From NCBI GenBank assembly GCA_030998015.1, contig JARWMV010000198.1:1-21385 (forward strand): a stretch of 21,385 bases of DNA, read 5' to 3'. The position numbers and the translations under genes were made by a program. How positions within the stretch are numbered: the first letter of the stretch is position 1; each line of letters opens with the position of its first letter. This document shows positions 1 to 9,346 of the stretch, one piece after another. The notes under the pieces are model-generated. The model saw nothing but the letters and a program-made list of their open reading frames with translations, did not search any database and was not told the origin of the DNA. The stretch is from Ceratorhiza oryzae-sativae. Taxonomy: Eukaryota > Basidiomycota > Agaricomycetes > Cantharellales > Ceratobasidiaceae.

Positions 1-702
1 AAGGTGCTATTGGCAGTCCTAAAACATAAGGCAGAACTCCCATTTCTTACGGATCTTTTTGTTGTGTTCTGTTGTGGTACTTTGAAGACATGGGCTCACT
101 TTACAGATGAGTTTGAACTAGATGCACCATTGGCCACTCTGTCCACTGAACAGCATACTTTGGCATTCATGCCTCCCACTAATGACACAAATGAAGGTGC
201 ACTTGGGACCTGGCAAGTTTGGGCACAGCAATATCCACGCCTCACTCTACATAAGTACAACGCATTGATGGCAAATTGGACAAATCATACAGAGAAGTAT
301 ATGGAGGACAATTTTACTGCAGATCATTATACATGGGCTCAAAGAGAGGCGATACGCATTGATACATCAAAAGTAGAAGAAAACTGAAAGGTGCAGTTGG
401 TACTGGCTGAGGAACAAGCTGCAGAGACGAATCAAGAGCTACACAAGAAGTGCAAAGAGAAGAGACTGAAGAAGCAGGAATATGTTGCTGGTACTCAAAT
501 CGAGCTCAACCAGGAGGCAATAGCGAAGATGACAGGACAGGAGCTGAATGATCAGCTCAAACTATATTGACAAATCCTCACCAATCAACCAGGTTTCCCA
601 AGCACAAGTAAGCTTAGGGTGGTGGATAAGAAGCTTTTGGTATCAAATCTGGCTTTAAAGTATGTACAAGTGCATTCAATTCTTCAAACAGCCTTGATGT
701 AA
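1..702 (+). pseudogene. 3' end of decayed transposon-like gene, left copy (partial)
   Basis: C-terminal part of the same protein as the right copy at 19018-21003; the N-terminal part lies beyond the window start. The frame reads through the motif PTNDTNEGALGTW, typical of a large repetitive protein family in agaricomycetes, then a Lys/Glu/Gln-rich helical tail to a TAA at 700-702. Two in-frame TGA stops, at 385-387 and 568-570, both align with CGA arginine codons in the right copy, so each is explained by one C-to-T change at a CpG. Unlike the right copy it keeps the reading frame near base 261, where the right copy lost two bases. Function of the family is not established; a transposase role is inferred from its repetitiveness. 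Confidence 0.8.
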
Positions 703-2038
703 CGCTGTACACCTTACCCTATTTGGTATGCGATCCTCAACCTACTTTCTTCACATGGTCAATCGATTTAACTACTCAAACATATGTAGTACATCTTATA
801 TTACCACAATGACTAGTTTTGGCCTCTAAAATACATGAATCACAGGCTCAAACGAGTCTGAGTTATTAGTGCCACTTTTTGCTCGAAATCCGATTATGTA
901 AGCCTCAGGACCGGCACGCTTCGCGTGCCGATCCCCACTTATAGAATAATTGCATTCCAAGGACACATCGCTTTATCAATGAAAATTTCGCTCCCTATCC
1001 CTATCCTTCTGAGGAATACTGCGCATATAGTTATTCTGTCATTATGCCTGTACATACAAGTATTTTATTGCATTATTACATAAGAAAGCGGCTCATCGAA
1101 GCCTCTTTGTACATGTTTATCAAAAGCTCGCTCGCTTAGGAATTTGTCTGCATGCGCCACACTGCGTATCAACAAGTTTGACTGTAATAACATGTAATAC
1201 CACCAACCATTTTTTGCTGAGTTGGGTGCTGCAGTCTTCACCTACATACTGAAGAAATTGTGACATGATGGATCAAGGGAAACAATTCTTACAGAATCTG
1301 ATAGACCACCCGTAGCAACAAGGTCAAACAAACCAGAACTTTGAGGCCGAAATCAAATTTGTGCGAGCTCTGGAGCATCTCTGGCCACAAGGAGTTTCCA
1401 ACTGAAAGCTTTGGGAGCTCTCAGAGCATTTCCAGAGCCCGGTACATGTTGCAGATGGAGGGAATGTAGATAGATTTGGAATGGTGTTCTTTTGATCTTG
1501 TCAGCTGAAAACAATCTATTGTAGCGAACGATGTGATGCACATTGCCTGGCAACTCGGACTCTGGTTCTCACGCAACACCATCTAACACAACGTGGCGGT
1601 TTTGAGATAGTGAAAGAGATTTCGTGGGTTTATGCAACCTATGCGTTCACAGTAGTTAGAAAGGGTTAGTGTTTTGACCTTTGCTATGTATAGCTTAACC
1701 CCTTCGATGCTGCGCTGTCATACGAGCTTCCAATCCATGCCGATCATACTTGAGGGAAATCCAGACCAGGGTCGATGTGATATATATCAGAATATTACAT
1801 TGGCAGTACATAAATATCGTTATCTCCAACCCATGAATGTTACAAATCGGTGGCTGGTGAGGGGTGCAGATTGGGGAGTGAAGCCGACCAGTTCCGGTTG
1901 GATAACCTAGTGGCAGGTACCACAGGAGGGATAACGTTCTCCTTCATCGGGTACTTTATGCCAACTTTACGGCTAAACATGATGATAGCTAGCACTAGGT
2001 TGTTGTGCTCGATCATTTAGTAGAATGTGAGCCTAATC
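703..2038. other. Gene-poor stretch between transposon remnant and gene pair (left arm)
   Basis: No supportable gene. Short open frames here have no recognisable motif or intron pattern. The segment contains the hairpin at 908-934 and otherwise ordinary mixed sequence with normal CpG content. The part next to 2039 is probably the 3' untranslated region of the minus-strand gene. Confidence 0.6.
908..934. repeat. GC-rich perfect-loop hairpin (left arm)
   Basis: A 12-bp stem (908-919 with 923-934, one mismatch) and a TTC loop; the core is CGGCACGC-TTC-GCGTGCCG. It stands out in AT-rich surroundings about 200 bases after the transposon-like gene. It may be a structured transposon end; on the minus strand a CTGA follows the stem after a few bases, weakly like a Helitron 3' end. 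Confidence 0.7.
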
Positions 2039-3379
2039 TTAAGATGACTCACTTATGTCCTCGGGCAGCGAGTCCGCATCGCGTAAGAGTTCCTTATCTT
2101 TTGTAACTAAGCATGAGGGCGCCCCATTGAAATACAGATGGACCCACCGGTGAGCGTTCGAACTGCTTTGTTTGCGTCAGTGATATGGAATACAAATCCT
2201 GTCTCAGTCTGGCACGCGGAAATGGTGATATCGAGAGAAGCCATATTGTTGACGGGAGCTTCAGGGATCGGGCTGTTTATGGAACTACAGGGGTTTGGGA
2301 CACTCGGTGGTGATGTCTGTGAGCCAGCTACAAAGATTCTAGTCAATCGGGAGCACTTTTCCGTCATCCGGAGCCAACTTACCGCCCATAAGATCGGATG
2401 AACCGGATGGGGTTGACTCCTCATCTTATAGAAGCCAGTTCTCAATTACACGATCAAACCAAATTTCAGCGTCATACCTGTTGGCGAGTGGCGAGGGCGT
2501 CTAGAGAATACCCTTCCGAATATTGTAGGCCGCTATACAGACTAGCTTGTGAGGCTGTGTGCGAGAGACGAGTATGAAACACGTACCCGTGACGCCGAAG
2601 TTTGGATAGACTCCGAAAAGCTCGTCGTGTCGGATGCGCCCCGCTTATCCCTGCTCGTGGTCTGGGCAACTGGAGATCAGGTCCACTGAGCAAACATACG
2701 CCAGCGTTAATTATTTTACCACAATCCGATGCTTAAACATCTTCGTTTCCTTCTCAGCGCGACGTAGTCTTTTGTTCTCAGCCGTTTTTTGTGCAGAAGA
2801 CAATTTTGATTCATTGATCCGTTCGGCTCTGCGCTCACAGTCCTGGATAGAATCTTGTAGTCTGAATACGGTTATCCATGAGCGACCTCCGACCAAATAC
2901 CCGATTTACTCACCGATCATACTCGTCCTTGAAATCTTGGTAATCATTCCCGAGGCTTGCTCGGTTATTTTCCAGCACAGAACCAACCTCGCAACAAAGA
3001 TAGGTAGAAATTTTCTCCCACCGCTGGACTAGTGGTTCAAACTCTTTGGATTTGAAGAGGCCTGCAATTTGTAGCCCAAGGCCGGCAAGGCCAACGGCGA
3101 GCTCAAGTCCTTTGGGAGGATCCATTGGGAAACTGAAAGGGATAAGTTTAAGGAGCTCGGTTCGAAGTGAAGAATCCTTGACGCCCGATGCTCGCATTTT
3201 ATCCTTTTGCATTTGAATGATGATGAAATATGACGATAGGATAACATTGACTAAACTTGTCAGACAAATGGATAGATAAAAGTAATTCGAAGGAAACAGG
3301 CACCTGCTAAGAGAACCAGACCGACACCTGTTGCGAACGCGAACATTGGAAGAGTAATGGACATGTTGACAAATGGCAT
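2039..3379 (-). CDS. Unrecognised eight-exon gene: membrane segment, Gly-rich helix, coiled coil (left copy)
   Basis: Model on the minus strand: exons 3304-3379, 2914-3250, 2723-2861, 2587-2661, 2478-2532, 2383-2424, 2148-2327, 2039-2106; introns of 41-61 nt, all GT...AG, giving about 323 residues. Residues 11-37 form one strongly hydrophobic segment, probably a membrane anchor. Residues 68-90 (start MDPPKGLELAVGLAGLG) are Gly/Leu-rich and look like a glycine-zipper helix. Residues about 125-184 are charged and predicted coiled coil. The rest is Ser/Pro-rich and disordered, ending in an acidic tail. An alternative start at base 3125 (the MDPP methionine) would put the Gly-rich helix at the N-terminus, like fungal HeLo-like domains; this is only a resemblance. 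It is divergent from the kinase gene at 3538. No family was recognised with confidence. Confidence 0.55.
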
Positions 3380-3537
3380 CCGGACAAGGGTAATACGCTT
3401 CAGGTACTGGTTGATGATAGACAAACGCCTGCACGTGGTGATTGGTAAACGTGTCGTTACACAGATAAGTTGCAAACTAAACAATCTTTCTGGGTTCTCT
3501 CGCTTTCTTACAGTGTTAGGCGCCTCTTACTGTTGGC
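3380..3537. promoter_or_regulatory. Shared divergent promoter region (left copy)
   Basis: 158 bp between the proposed start codons of the minus-strand coiled-coil gene (3379) and the plus-strand kinase gene (3538). If the coiled-coil gene instead starts at 3125, the region is 412 bp. Head-to-head layout suggests shared regulation; no clear TATA box or named factor site was identified. Confidence 0.4.
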
Positions 3538-4983
3538 ATGGACGCTCCTGCAACAAGCCAGGCAGCTCTCGATACCGATGCCGCAGGTCGTTCGTTGAGC
3601 GCACCACAAAACGAAGCTCAACCTCATAGAGGCGACAGCCTAGACCTTCTCAATAAATACGAGAAATCATGGGTTCCATACTGTGACTACTTCCTTGAGA
3701 AAGGCTATAACTTACGACCCAGGTATCATCCTGGCTGGGTACCATCTTGGACCGGAACGGATCTAGATCCTTCAGACTGCGAGGATAGTTGGGCACAGCT
3801 GGTATGAACATATTCCTTCAATCAACCAAGTCCACTTACATTGAGTCGAGGCGGTCAATACAATCGATGCTATTCGAGTTGCAGACCAAAAACATGTCTC
3901 CATCAAACGTCTGATCCCTTCTCAGGATGATGACGAGGGCAGAGAAGAGGTCAATATCATGAAATATTTGTCTCAAGAAGATTTTCGTCTTGACCCACGT
4001 AACCACGCCGTCCCGTTGCTCGACAGCTTTCCTGTTCCCGACGATCCTCGAGGGGCTTTCGTGGTGACACCTTTTTTGGCAGAGTGGGACGAATTCCCGT
4101 TCACCCGGGTCGGTGACGTGATGAATTTTGTCGAACAGATTCTCGAGGTAAGATGATTTGTGGCTTGGTTCGCTCCTAATTGAGGTTGTTCGTTGACTTA
4201 GGGGATACGGTTTCTTCACGCTAAGAATATCGCACACCGGTGGCCTAACTTCTGCTTCTGTTAATTTAAACGTCTACTCACCCACTCGCGTAGCGATGCT
4301 GATGTGGCCAACATTATGGCTGACGTCTCTTCCATCACCGGCGAGCCGTTTCATCCGGCAGATCCCCGTTCCTCCTTGGATGGGAAACGCGAACTTAATA
4401 TCAAGCCTCTTTCTGAAGGATCGGTGAAATACTACTTCATAGACTTTGGGCTATCATCAAAATTCTCGAGCCGAGAAGAACGAAAAATGGTTGTCGGCCT
4501 GAAAGGGCGTGAAAAACGGCTTCAAGAGCAGCGGGATAAGCAAAGCCCCTATGACCCCTTCAAACTTGACATTGGGACCATTGGCTACATTATCCGGGAC
4601 CGAGTGATCCAGGTAGGTACACCTTCTTGCATCAAACGCTAACTTAGAATTGGGCTTGACGATTTGTTAATTAACAGCGATATAGTGGCTTTAACGGTCT
4701 CAGCCCCTTAGCCGCCAGAATGACCGCCGTAAAACCTGAAGCCAGACCTAACGCCGATGAAGCATATGAGACGTATTCCCAGTGGGCGCGCAAACAATGG
4801 GCAATCACACGGCATCAGCGATTAGTCCCTGCAAACACCAGTTTGCTAAAACGCATGGCGGTTTTGATCTTATCGTTCAATGACACCGTAGTAGCCTATT
4901 TCCCAAAATTCTGGTCCAAATTGTTCTATCCCTTGCGCTTGTTGCGACGTACTCGTGGTTCAACTGCTAGCCTTGCTATTTGA
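3538..4983 (+). CDS. Protein kinase-like gene, agaricomycete type, five exons (left copy)
   Basis: Exons 3538-3801, 3851-4147, 4202-4239, 4294-4612, 4678-4983; introns of 49, 54, 54 and 65 nt; about 407 residues. N-terminal residues 1-88 contain LRPRYHPGWVPSW, a stretch I associate with mushroom kinases of this type. The kinase fold follows: VSIKRL with the ATP-binding Lys at about 107, an Asp/Glu-rich helix with EEV, FLH, then HRDADVAN at about 199-206 (catalytic Asp 201, Asn 206), IDFGLSS with the metal-binding Asp at about 250, and YDPFKLDIGTIG. There is no visible Gly-rich loop and no APE motif, so nucleotide binding may be atypical, although K, HRD, N and DFG are all present. Phases agree at every junction and no stop interrupts the frame. 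Substrate unknown. Confidence 0.88.
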
Positions 4984-5574
4984 GTTCGTGAAATTCAATG
5001 AACCTGCGCATTTCCTTTGGTATCAGAAAACGTTCACTGCCAATCAGGAACTTTCCGATAGCTCGGAGATTCCGTTGAGGCTTTGACTCGGAAAATTAGG
5101 AGCCCGATATTTGGACGTGTTAGCGGAAGCAAGATATCCCACCCAGCCATGCCACACATTGTGTTCCTCATCCTAGGCGGATGGGGCTGTCCAATACTTA
5201 GGGCGCGCGTTGGCCGAAGCTATACCCGTCTGTCATTCGAGGTCGCCGACGGCCCACTATACTATTTCACTTTGCCTGGGAAATATTTTTAGCCTCAAAA
5301 GATTTCTCCCATCGCGAAGCCAAGGATTGTACCTATTTTCGCGTTTTCCTCCCGATGCGACTCGATACACCTCCATCCAGCCACGTGGTCGATGATACTG
5401 AAATACAAAGATTTTGTTTTAACACTCAAGAGCGGCGATGTTAAGACAAATCCCATATACCGACGATTATTCTCCATGGGTGCGGGCGAGTTCACCGGTA
5501 GAAGCCTCTGTCGAATCCGCCGCGGCACAAAACCGGTCAGGAGTACACAAGACGCGATGAGCGCGGTGAGCTAA
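4984..5574. other. Non-coding stretch after the kinase gene (left arm)
   Basis: CpG-rich DNA with several short open frames on both strands but no motif, domain or plausible intron set. The first part is probably the kinase 3' untranslated region. I see no gene. Confidence 0.5.
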
Positions 5575-5586
5575 CCCCCCCCCCCC
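5575..5586 (+). repeat. Poly-C tract (12 C), left arm
   Basis: Uninterrupted run of 12 C. The right arm has the same number of G at 14130-14141, so this slippage-prone tract has not changed since the arms were formed or last homogenised. Confidence 0.95.
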
Positions 5587-5625
5587 TCCTCATTACGGAT
5601 TGGTCATGAGGCCCAGCCCACGGGT

Positions 5626-5731
5626 ACACGTGATCAGGATTGTTTTTTTATAATACATATTTAACGAGCTACATGAACACTAGGTCAAACCGCTCGGAGG
5701 AGAGAGAAAGAGGAACACGTGATCAGGATTG
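5626..5731 (+). repeat. Direct repeat of a 17-mer with CACGTGATCA (left arm)
   Basis: ACACGTGATCAGGATTG occurs at 5626-5642 and again at 5715-5731, 89 bp apart. The 17-mer contains the palindromes CACGTG and TGATCA. It may be a protein-binding repeat at a transposon end or in a promoter. Confidence 0.85.
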
Positions 5732-5759
5732 ACTTACGAGGTTGTATCCGCGATCAGTC

Positions 5760-5920
5760 ATGAGCGCTCAAGAACTAATGTTCGCGACCACTCACGAGCG
5801 TTTGTTAGCTAGTGCTCGTAATTGCTCATAACTAGAAGGCTAACGAGAGTTCACTAGCTCTTCCGATCGTACCGCGTATGAGCGCTCTTGACCATCAACT
5901 TCGAGCGCGCGTGAGTCAAC
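5760..5920. repeat. Cluster of GAGCGCTC palindromes and degenerate GAGCG motifs (left arm)
   Basis: The 8-bp palindrome GAGCGCTC, preceded by ATG..., is at 5762-5769 and 5880-5887. Several decayed relatives (CACGAGCG, GTGCTCG, TTGCTCATAA, CGAGCGCGCGTGAG) lie between and after them. Such a cluster in both orientations resembles subterminal binding repeats of a DNA transposon. No transposase or clear ends were found with it. Confidence 0.6.
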
Positions 5921-6439
5921 GCTTCGTACATGGCTGGTATGTTGAGTAGACACATAAGTATTTTACATGTCATGTACCTTTTGTGACATAGGATTCGCCT
6001 TAAAGTGCTTCATCTAAAGAACCGGGCTACTGTGTTGAGCCTAATAGGCGCGATTGACAAATGCTGAGCACGCCGCTTGTTAGTTGGGGTTTTTGTTTTA
6101 TTGGTTTTATTTTGTTCCCGGCCGAGAGTAGCTGTCAAATCAACTCGAGCATTGGTGTTTTTCATCTAAGATAGGTTAATTTATTAAGCAACGACCGGAG
6201 GCAATGTAAGGACAAACAATGAGATGTGGGCTTGACACGGATGAACCACATCAGCGCGGGCAGAGTAAGACCGAAACCAAAAAAGGACAAGAAAAGACAC
6301 AACAGATCAACCGATGAACACGAGACGAGTAGGTCCAAAACACGATTGTAGCGAGTTGTGAAATAAACCGCGACATTCAAGTTTATGGGACGAAGACAGA
6401 TGAGAGGCGAAAAAAAGACAAGTACACACCAAAAAGAGA

Positions 6440-6660
6440 CAAACAAGATGATGAATCGAGTGGCAACGAATCTCGTTCGCGCCGTTTCAGTATGGACGTT
6501 ACAAGACAAAGACAAATGAGGGATGAAACAAAGACGAAACAGATACGTGTATAAGGCAAAAAGAGACACTAAGATGACAAATCAAGTAGCAACGAATCTT
6601 GTTTGCGCCGTTTCAGTGTGAACAGGAAATCTTGCTTACCGCCGGTTCAGTATCCACAAC
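6440..6660 (-). repeat. Degenerate 126-bp tandem repeat with ACTGAAACGGCG core (left arm)
   Basis: Mirror of the right-arm repeat at 13065-13290. On the minus strand the core ACTGAAACGGCGC recurs, with a shorter related copy ACTGAACCGGCG next to it. The repeated part extends about 60 bp beyond the core into a pyrimidine-rich GTCTCTTTTTG stretch. An open frame of 135 codons at 6162-6569 covers this low-complexity DNA and is not believed to be a gene. Confidence 0.7.
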
Positions 6661-6702
6661 AATCTCGAGTGCAACAAATAGTAATAAGGTCCAGCAAACA
6701 AC

Positions 6703-6903
6703 TTAAGCAAGGTCCTTGCCATTTGCACGCTTCAAATATCGGGCACCCTCAGTGAGTTCTGACTCGTGCTCTTCAAGTTCGGGCTCTGGCAAGTAATCGT
6801 GCTTGCTCGTCTCATCCAGAGTCGGGGTGTTGGGGTAAACATCAGATGCCAGGGTGACAGCCTGAGTGAACAGGTCTTCAAGCTCCCACATCAGTAAAAA
6901 TGG
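6703..6903 (-). pseudogene. C-terminal coding fragment with acidic tail (left copy)
   Basis: Minus-strand open segment encoding LLMWELEDLFTQAV followed by an acidic stretch and ending ...RANGKDLA stop. Codon use is gene-like and CpG content is normal. One base is missing relative to the right copy just upstream (near 6900), which breaks the frame there. The fragment starts at the edge of the CpG-free transposon block, so it looks like the tail of a gene cut by transposon insertion. Parent protein not recognised. Confidence 0.5.
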
Positions 6904-6980
6904 TTTTCCATGCAAGAGCTTTGGGAAAACAACACGTAATAACAGAGCTTGAAAGACAAGCAAAGACTCTGTGAGTTGTT

Positions 6981-7792
6981 GAAATAGCTTTAAAGATACT
7001 GCAATACATGCCCATGTTTTGGATGTCTTGAAATTTGGTCAAATGTCTTGAAGTGTCTTTGAGTGTATTTGAATGTCTTTAGGTGTCTTTGAGTGTCTTT
7101 GAGTGTCTTTGAGTGTCTTTGAGTGTCTTTGCAGAGGTCAAGTGTCTTCAGGTGAATGGACCACAATATCCTGACTATCTATAACAGGTTGTGATTACTC
7201 CTCTTTTGGCCAATTTCAAATTTACCATATATGGAAATCCAAAAAATTCACAATTTTTGTAATTTTTGTGGCTACAACTTTCCTTTTTGGGGAAATTTCA
7301 AATTTGCCAAATAAGGTAAGTATACCCCAAATCTGTCATCAGAATGATCAATCTCCTCATCCAACCATCCATTTTGTGTCCCCTTGTTACCAAAGCCACT
7401 ATATGCTATAAAATACCCCACAGTGATGAGCACTGTGCCCTTCTCATGCATGTGTTACATCACAACTAAATGCTGAGATTTGTTGTGTCAGCAAGTCAGC
7501 ATGATTACACAAGTCAAGCCCAGGGTTGTTTGAAATTGGTTTCAAGCTGTTATTGTTTGCTTGCAAGGTATTGAAAAGCATTCCAAGATTAAGTATACTG
7601 ACTTGAGGGATCCCAGTTGGTTTTCAAGACACTCAAAGATGCTTAAAGACACCTCAAGATGTTCAAAGATGCTCAAAGACATCTCAAGACAGGCCATGTT
7701 TTGAAAGAGCTTTAAAAGGGGGTATAGGTATTTGGTGTCTTTAGTGTCTTTAAGGTCTTTAAACATCTTTGAGGGCCTTTAAAGGAAATTTC
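6981..7792. mobile_element. Non-autonomous element with TGTCTT subterminal repeats (left arm)
   Basis: Imperfect inverted ends GAAATAGCTTTAAAG (6981) and CTTTAAAGGAAATTTC (ending 7792) enclose about 812 nt. Inside the left end are many GTGTCTTTGAG units; inside the right end the same motif appears mainly as its complement AAAGACACTC or AAAGATGCTC, plus GTGTCTTTA. Inverted subterminal repeats of this sort are typical of hAT-like or similar cut-and-paste elements. No coding capacity remains. Confidence 0.5.
7081..7130 (+). repeat. 10-bp minisatellite GAGTGTCTTT (left arm)
   Basis: Five units of 10 bp (AGGTGTCTTT then four GAGTGTCTTT), preceded by degenerate units from about 7025. The copy number is the same in the right arm (12585-12634). 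Confidence 0.95.
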
Positions 7793-8506
7793 ATTTTTGC
7801 TGATGCAGTCTCCTGAATATTCCCTGAATAGATCATTTAATAACAGTTTATTGGAAAGAGAGGCTGTTACTCACATCCCAAAGTTAAACCACTCCTGTGT
7901 AAGCTGCTTGAAATGGCCCTCAACCTTACAAAATGCCTGTGCATCTGCCATGTGCCTTCAACAACTGAGTGTGCTAGCAAGTGGGTATTGGGTATGGAAT
8001 AAAGGCAACCACAACTTAGGAAACCACACTCTTCATGAGATGGGTTTTCCCCCAGTTGCATTGTCTTGTCTGAATAAGGTTGTGGTAATGGTGGAAACAG
8101 TAACAGAGGAGGCTGTGGACCTCCAGACAAAGGAGGAGGAATATTGGGTATTATGGAGAAGGCTGTGCACACTGGGCAGTATGCTCAAGTCATATGAGGA
8201 GGCTGTGTGGAGGTTCAGAATGTTCCATGGACTTATTGGACTGACTCATATGTATGTGTTTGTGATGTATAGGCTGTGTCTTGACTGTATATAAGGGTGG
8301 TCTCTGGAGAGCCAGACACCCAGTCTCAAATCTACTTGTTATCCCTCTACACCTCCCATTCTCCTTTGGAGCTCAGTAATTCAACTATACTGAAAGGCTT
8401 AACCACATCAGTGTCTAGTGAACAATCCTGAGAAGCTAAGAGTGGGCTTTTGAGAGAGTGAGGATGTGACATTTGTTCCTGTAGATGCTCTGTGAAAACT
8501 GCTGAT

Positions 8507-8627
8507 GTAATAATACTGTGGGGGGGGTATTGTAATGATGTAATCATCTGTGATTACATCTTATCACATGGTTACACCTGCTGTGATTTGACATAATTAC
8601 ATCATTACAATACCCCCAATATTATTA
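8507..8627. repeat. 120-bp fold-back / MITE-like hairpin (left arm)
   Basis: A 22-bp perfect inverted repeat, GGGGGTATTGTAATGATGTA plus AT (8523-8544 with 8596-8617), extended outward by GTAATAATA on both sides, encloses about 50 nt that are again rich in GTAAT/ATTAC. It could be a MITE or a transposon end. Left and right copies differ by one G in the G-run and one gap. Confidence 0.85.
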
Positions 8628-8690
8628 CACATTATTACACCTAATTACATCATCCAGTTTTTGCAGAGTGTCATGAGCAACCAGTTTTAG

Positions 8691-8715
8691 TTTGGATTTG
8701 GATTTGGATTTGGGT
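8691..8715 (+). repeat. GGATTT hexamer microsatellite (left arm)
   Basis: About four units of TTTGGA. It is superficially telomere-like but does not match the usual fungal TTAGGG repeat. Confidence 0.85.
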
Positions 8716-8767
8716 TTCTGTTAATAGTATCAGAAGAAATCTGAACAGTCATCTAGGAACTACTCAC

Positions 8768-8866
8768 CAGATCTTGGTTGCTGGCCTCAGCCACAGCTGC
8801 AAACATCACCTCCTCATCATCCCCCATCAGTTCTGGAAGAGCTGGACAATGGAGACTCCTCTTCAT
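8768..8866 (-). pseudogene. First-exon remnant of a transposase-like gene (left copy)
   Basis: Mirror of 10856-10954. It encodes about 33 residues with GDDEEVMFAAVAEASNQDL, ending at a GTGAGT donor (reading toward lower coordinates). Acidic N-termini of this kind occur in fungal DDE transposases, but no downstream catalytic exon could be recognised. Confidence 0.35.
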
Positions 8867-9151
8867 GCTCCAGACATCCAATTTTTTTAGACAAGTTAAA
8901 AAAAAGAGGACAGTATGTCCCTTTTGACTGTTTGTGATGGTGATGATCTTTCAGCTGCTAGATACTTAAGAGGTGAAGTAGTGTATGAAAACAAGTGTGT
9001 TCTATATCATTATGACCTCAATATAGGCATATTGAAAATGTTCATTTGTTATGGATCACTAACATTTTTCTATTATCTTAGTCTGCTTTGCCAACCTCAA
9101 GCAATGCCTCTGTAATTTTCTTGAAATTAAATGAATTTGTACAGTGGGCAA

Positions 9152-9346
9152 CAAATCAAATGGGACATGTGACCATCTGACAGAGAATCAACTGTAAAAG
9201 ATGAAGGATAGACAATATCAGACACATGTGTTAGTAGAATATATAGCTATATGCCAAATGATTTCCCTGGCAAAATTTCAGGACAACAGCTTGACTCTAT
9301 GGCAAGATAATGTTTGGAGAAATTTTTGGCTGTCCCATTTGATTTG
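9152..9346. repeat. Short inverted repeat inside the Tc1-like end (left arm)
   Basis: CAAATCAAATGGGACA at 9152-9167 is repeated as its exact complement at 9331-9346, giving a 195-nt MITE-sized unit nested inside the larger palindrome. Confidence 0.85.

Noticed and set aside
908..934. Helitron 3' end
   Set aside because: A hairpin followed by CTGA on the minus strand is suggestive, but spacing and the full CTRR context are weak and no Rep/helicase coding sequence is in the window.
2472..2693. Separate 73-codon gene (mirror 17023-17244) and the 112-codon frame at 2107-2445
   Set aside because: Both contain in-phase splice sites of the larger coiled-coil gene; a continuous multi-exon model explains them better than two small genes.
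6162..6569. 135-codon open frame rich in Leu, Phe and Ser (mirror 13147-13554)
   Set aside because: It follows a pyrimidine-rich degenerate tandem repeat; the apparent membrane protein is a by-product of base composition.
7797..8294. 165-codon open frame in the CpG-free block (and the longer mirror frame at 11289-11867)
   Set aside because: No domain or intron pattern is visible. The two arms end the frame differently because of a 2-bp indel, and CpG loss removes many potential stop-forming contexts, so long frames arise by chance.
8691..8715. Telomeric repeat
   Set aside because: The hexamer is GGATTT, only about four units, and lies inside transposon sequence; it does not match the usual fungal telomere repeat.
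8915..9115. 66-codon open frame identical in both arms (mirror 10607-10807)
   Set aside because: Identity only reflects the palindrome. The composition is hydrophobic without a recognisable motif, and it lies in transposon debris.
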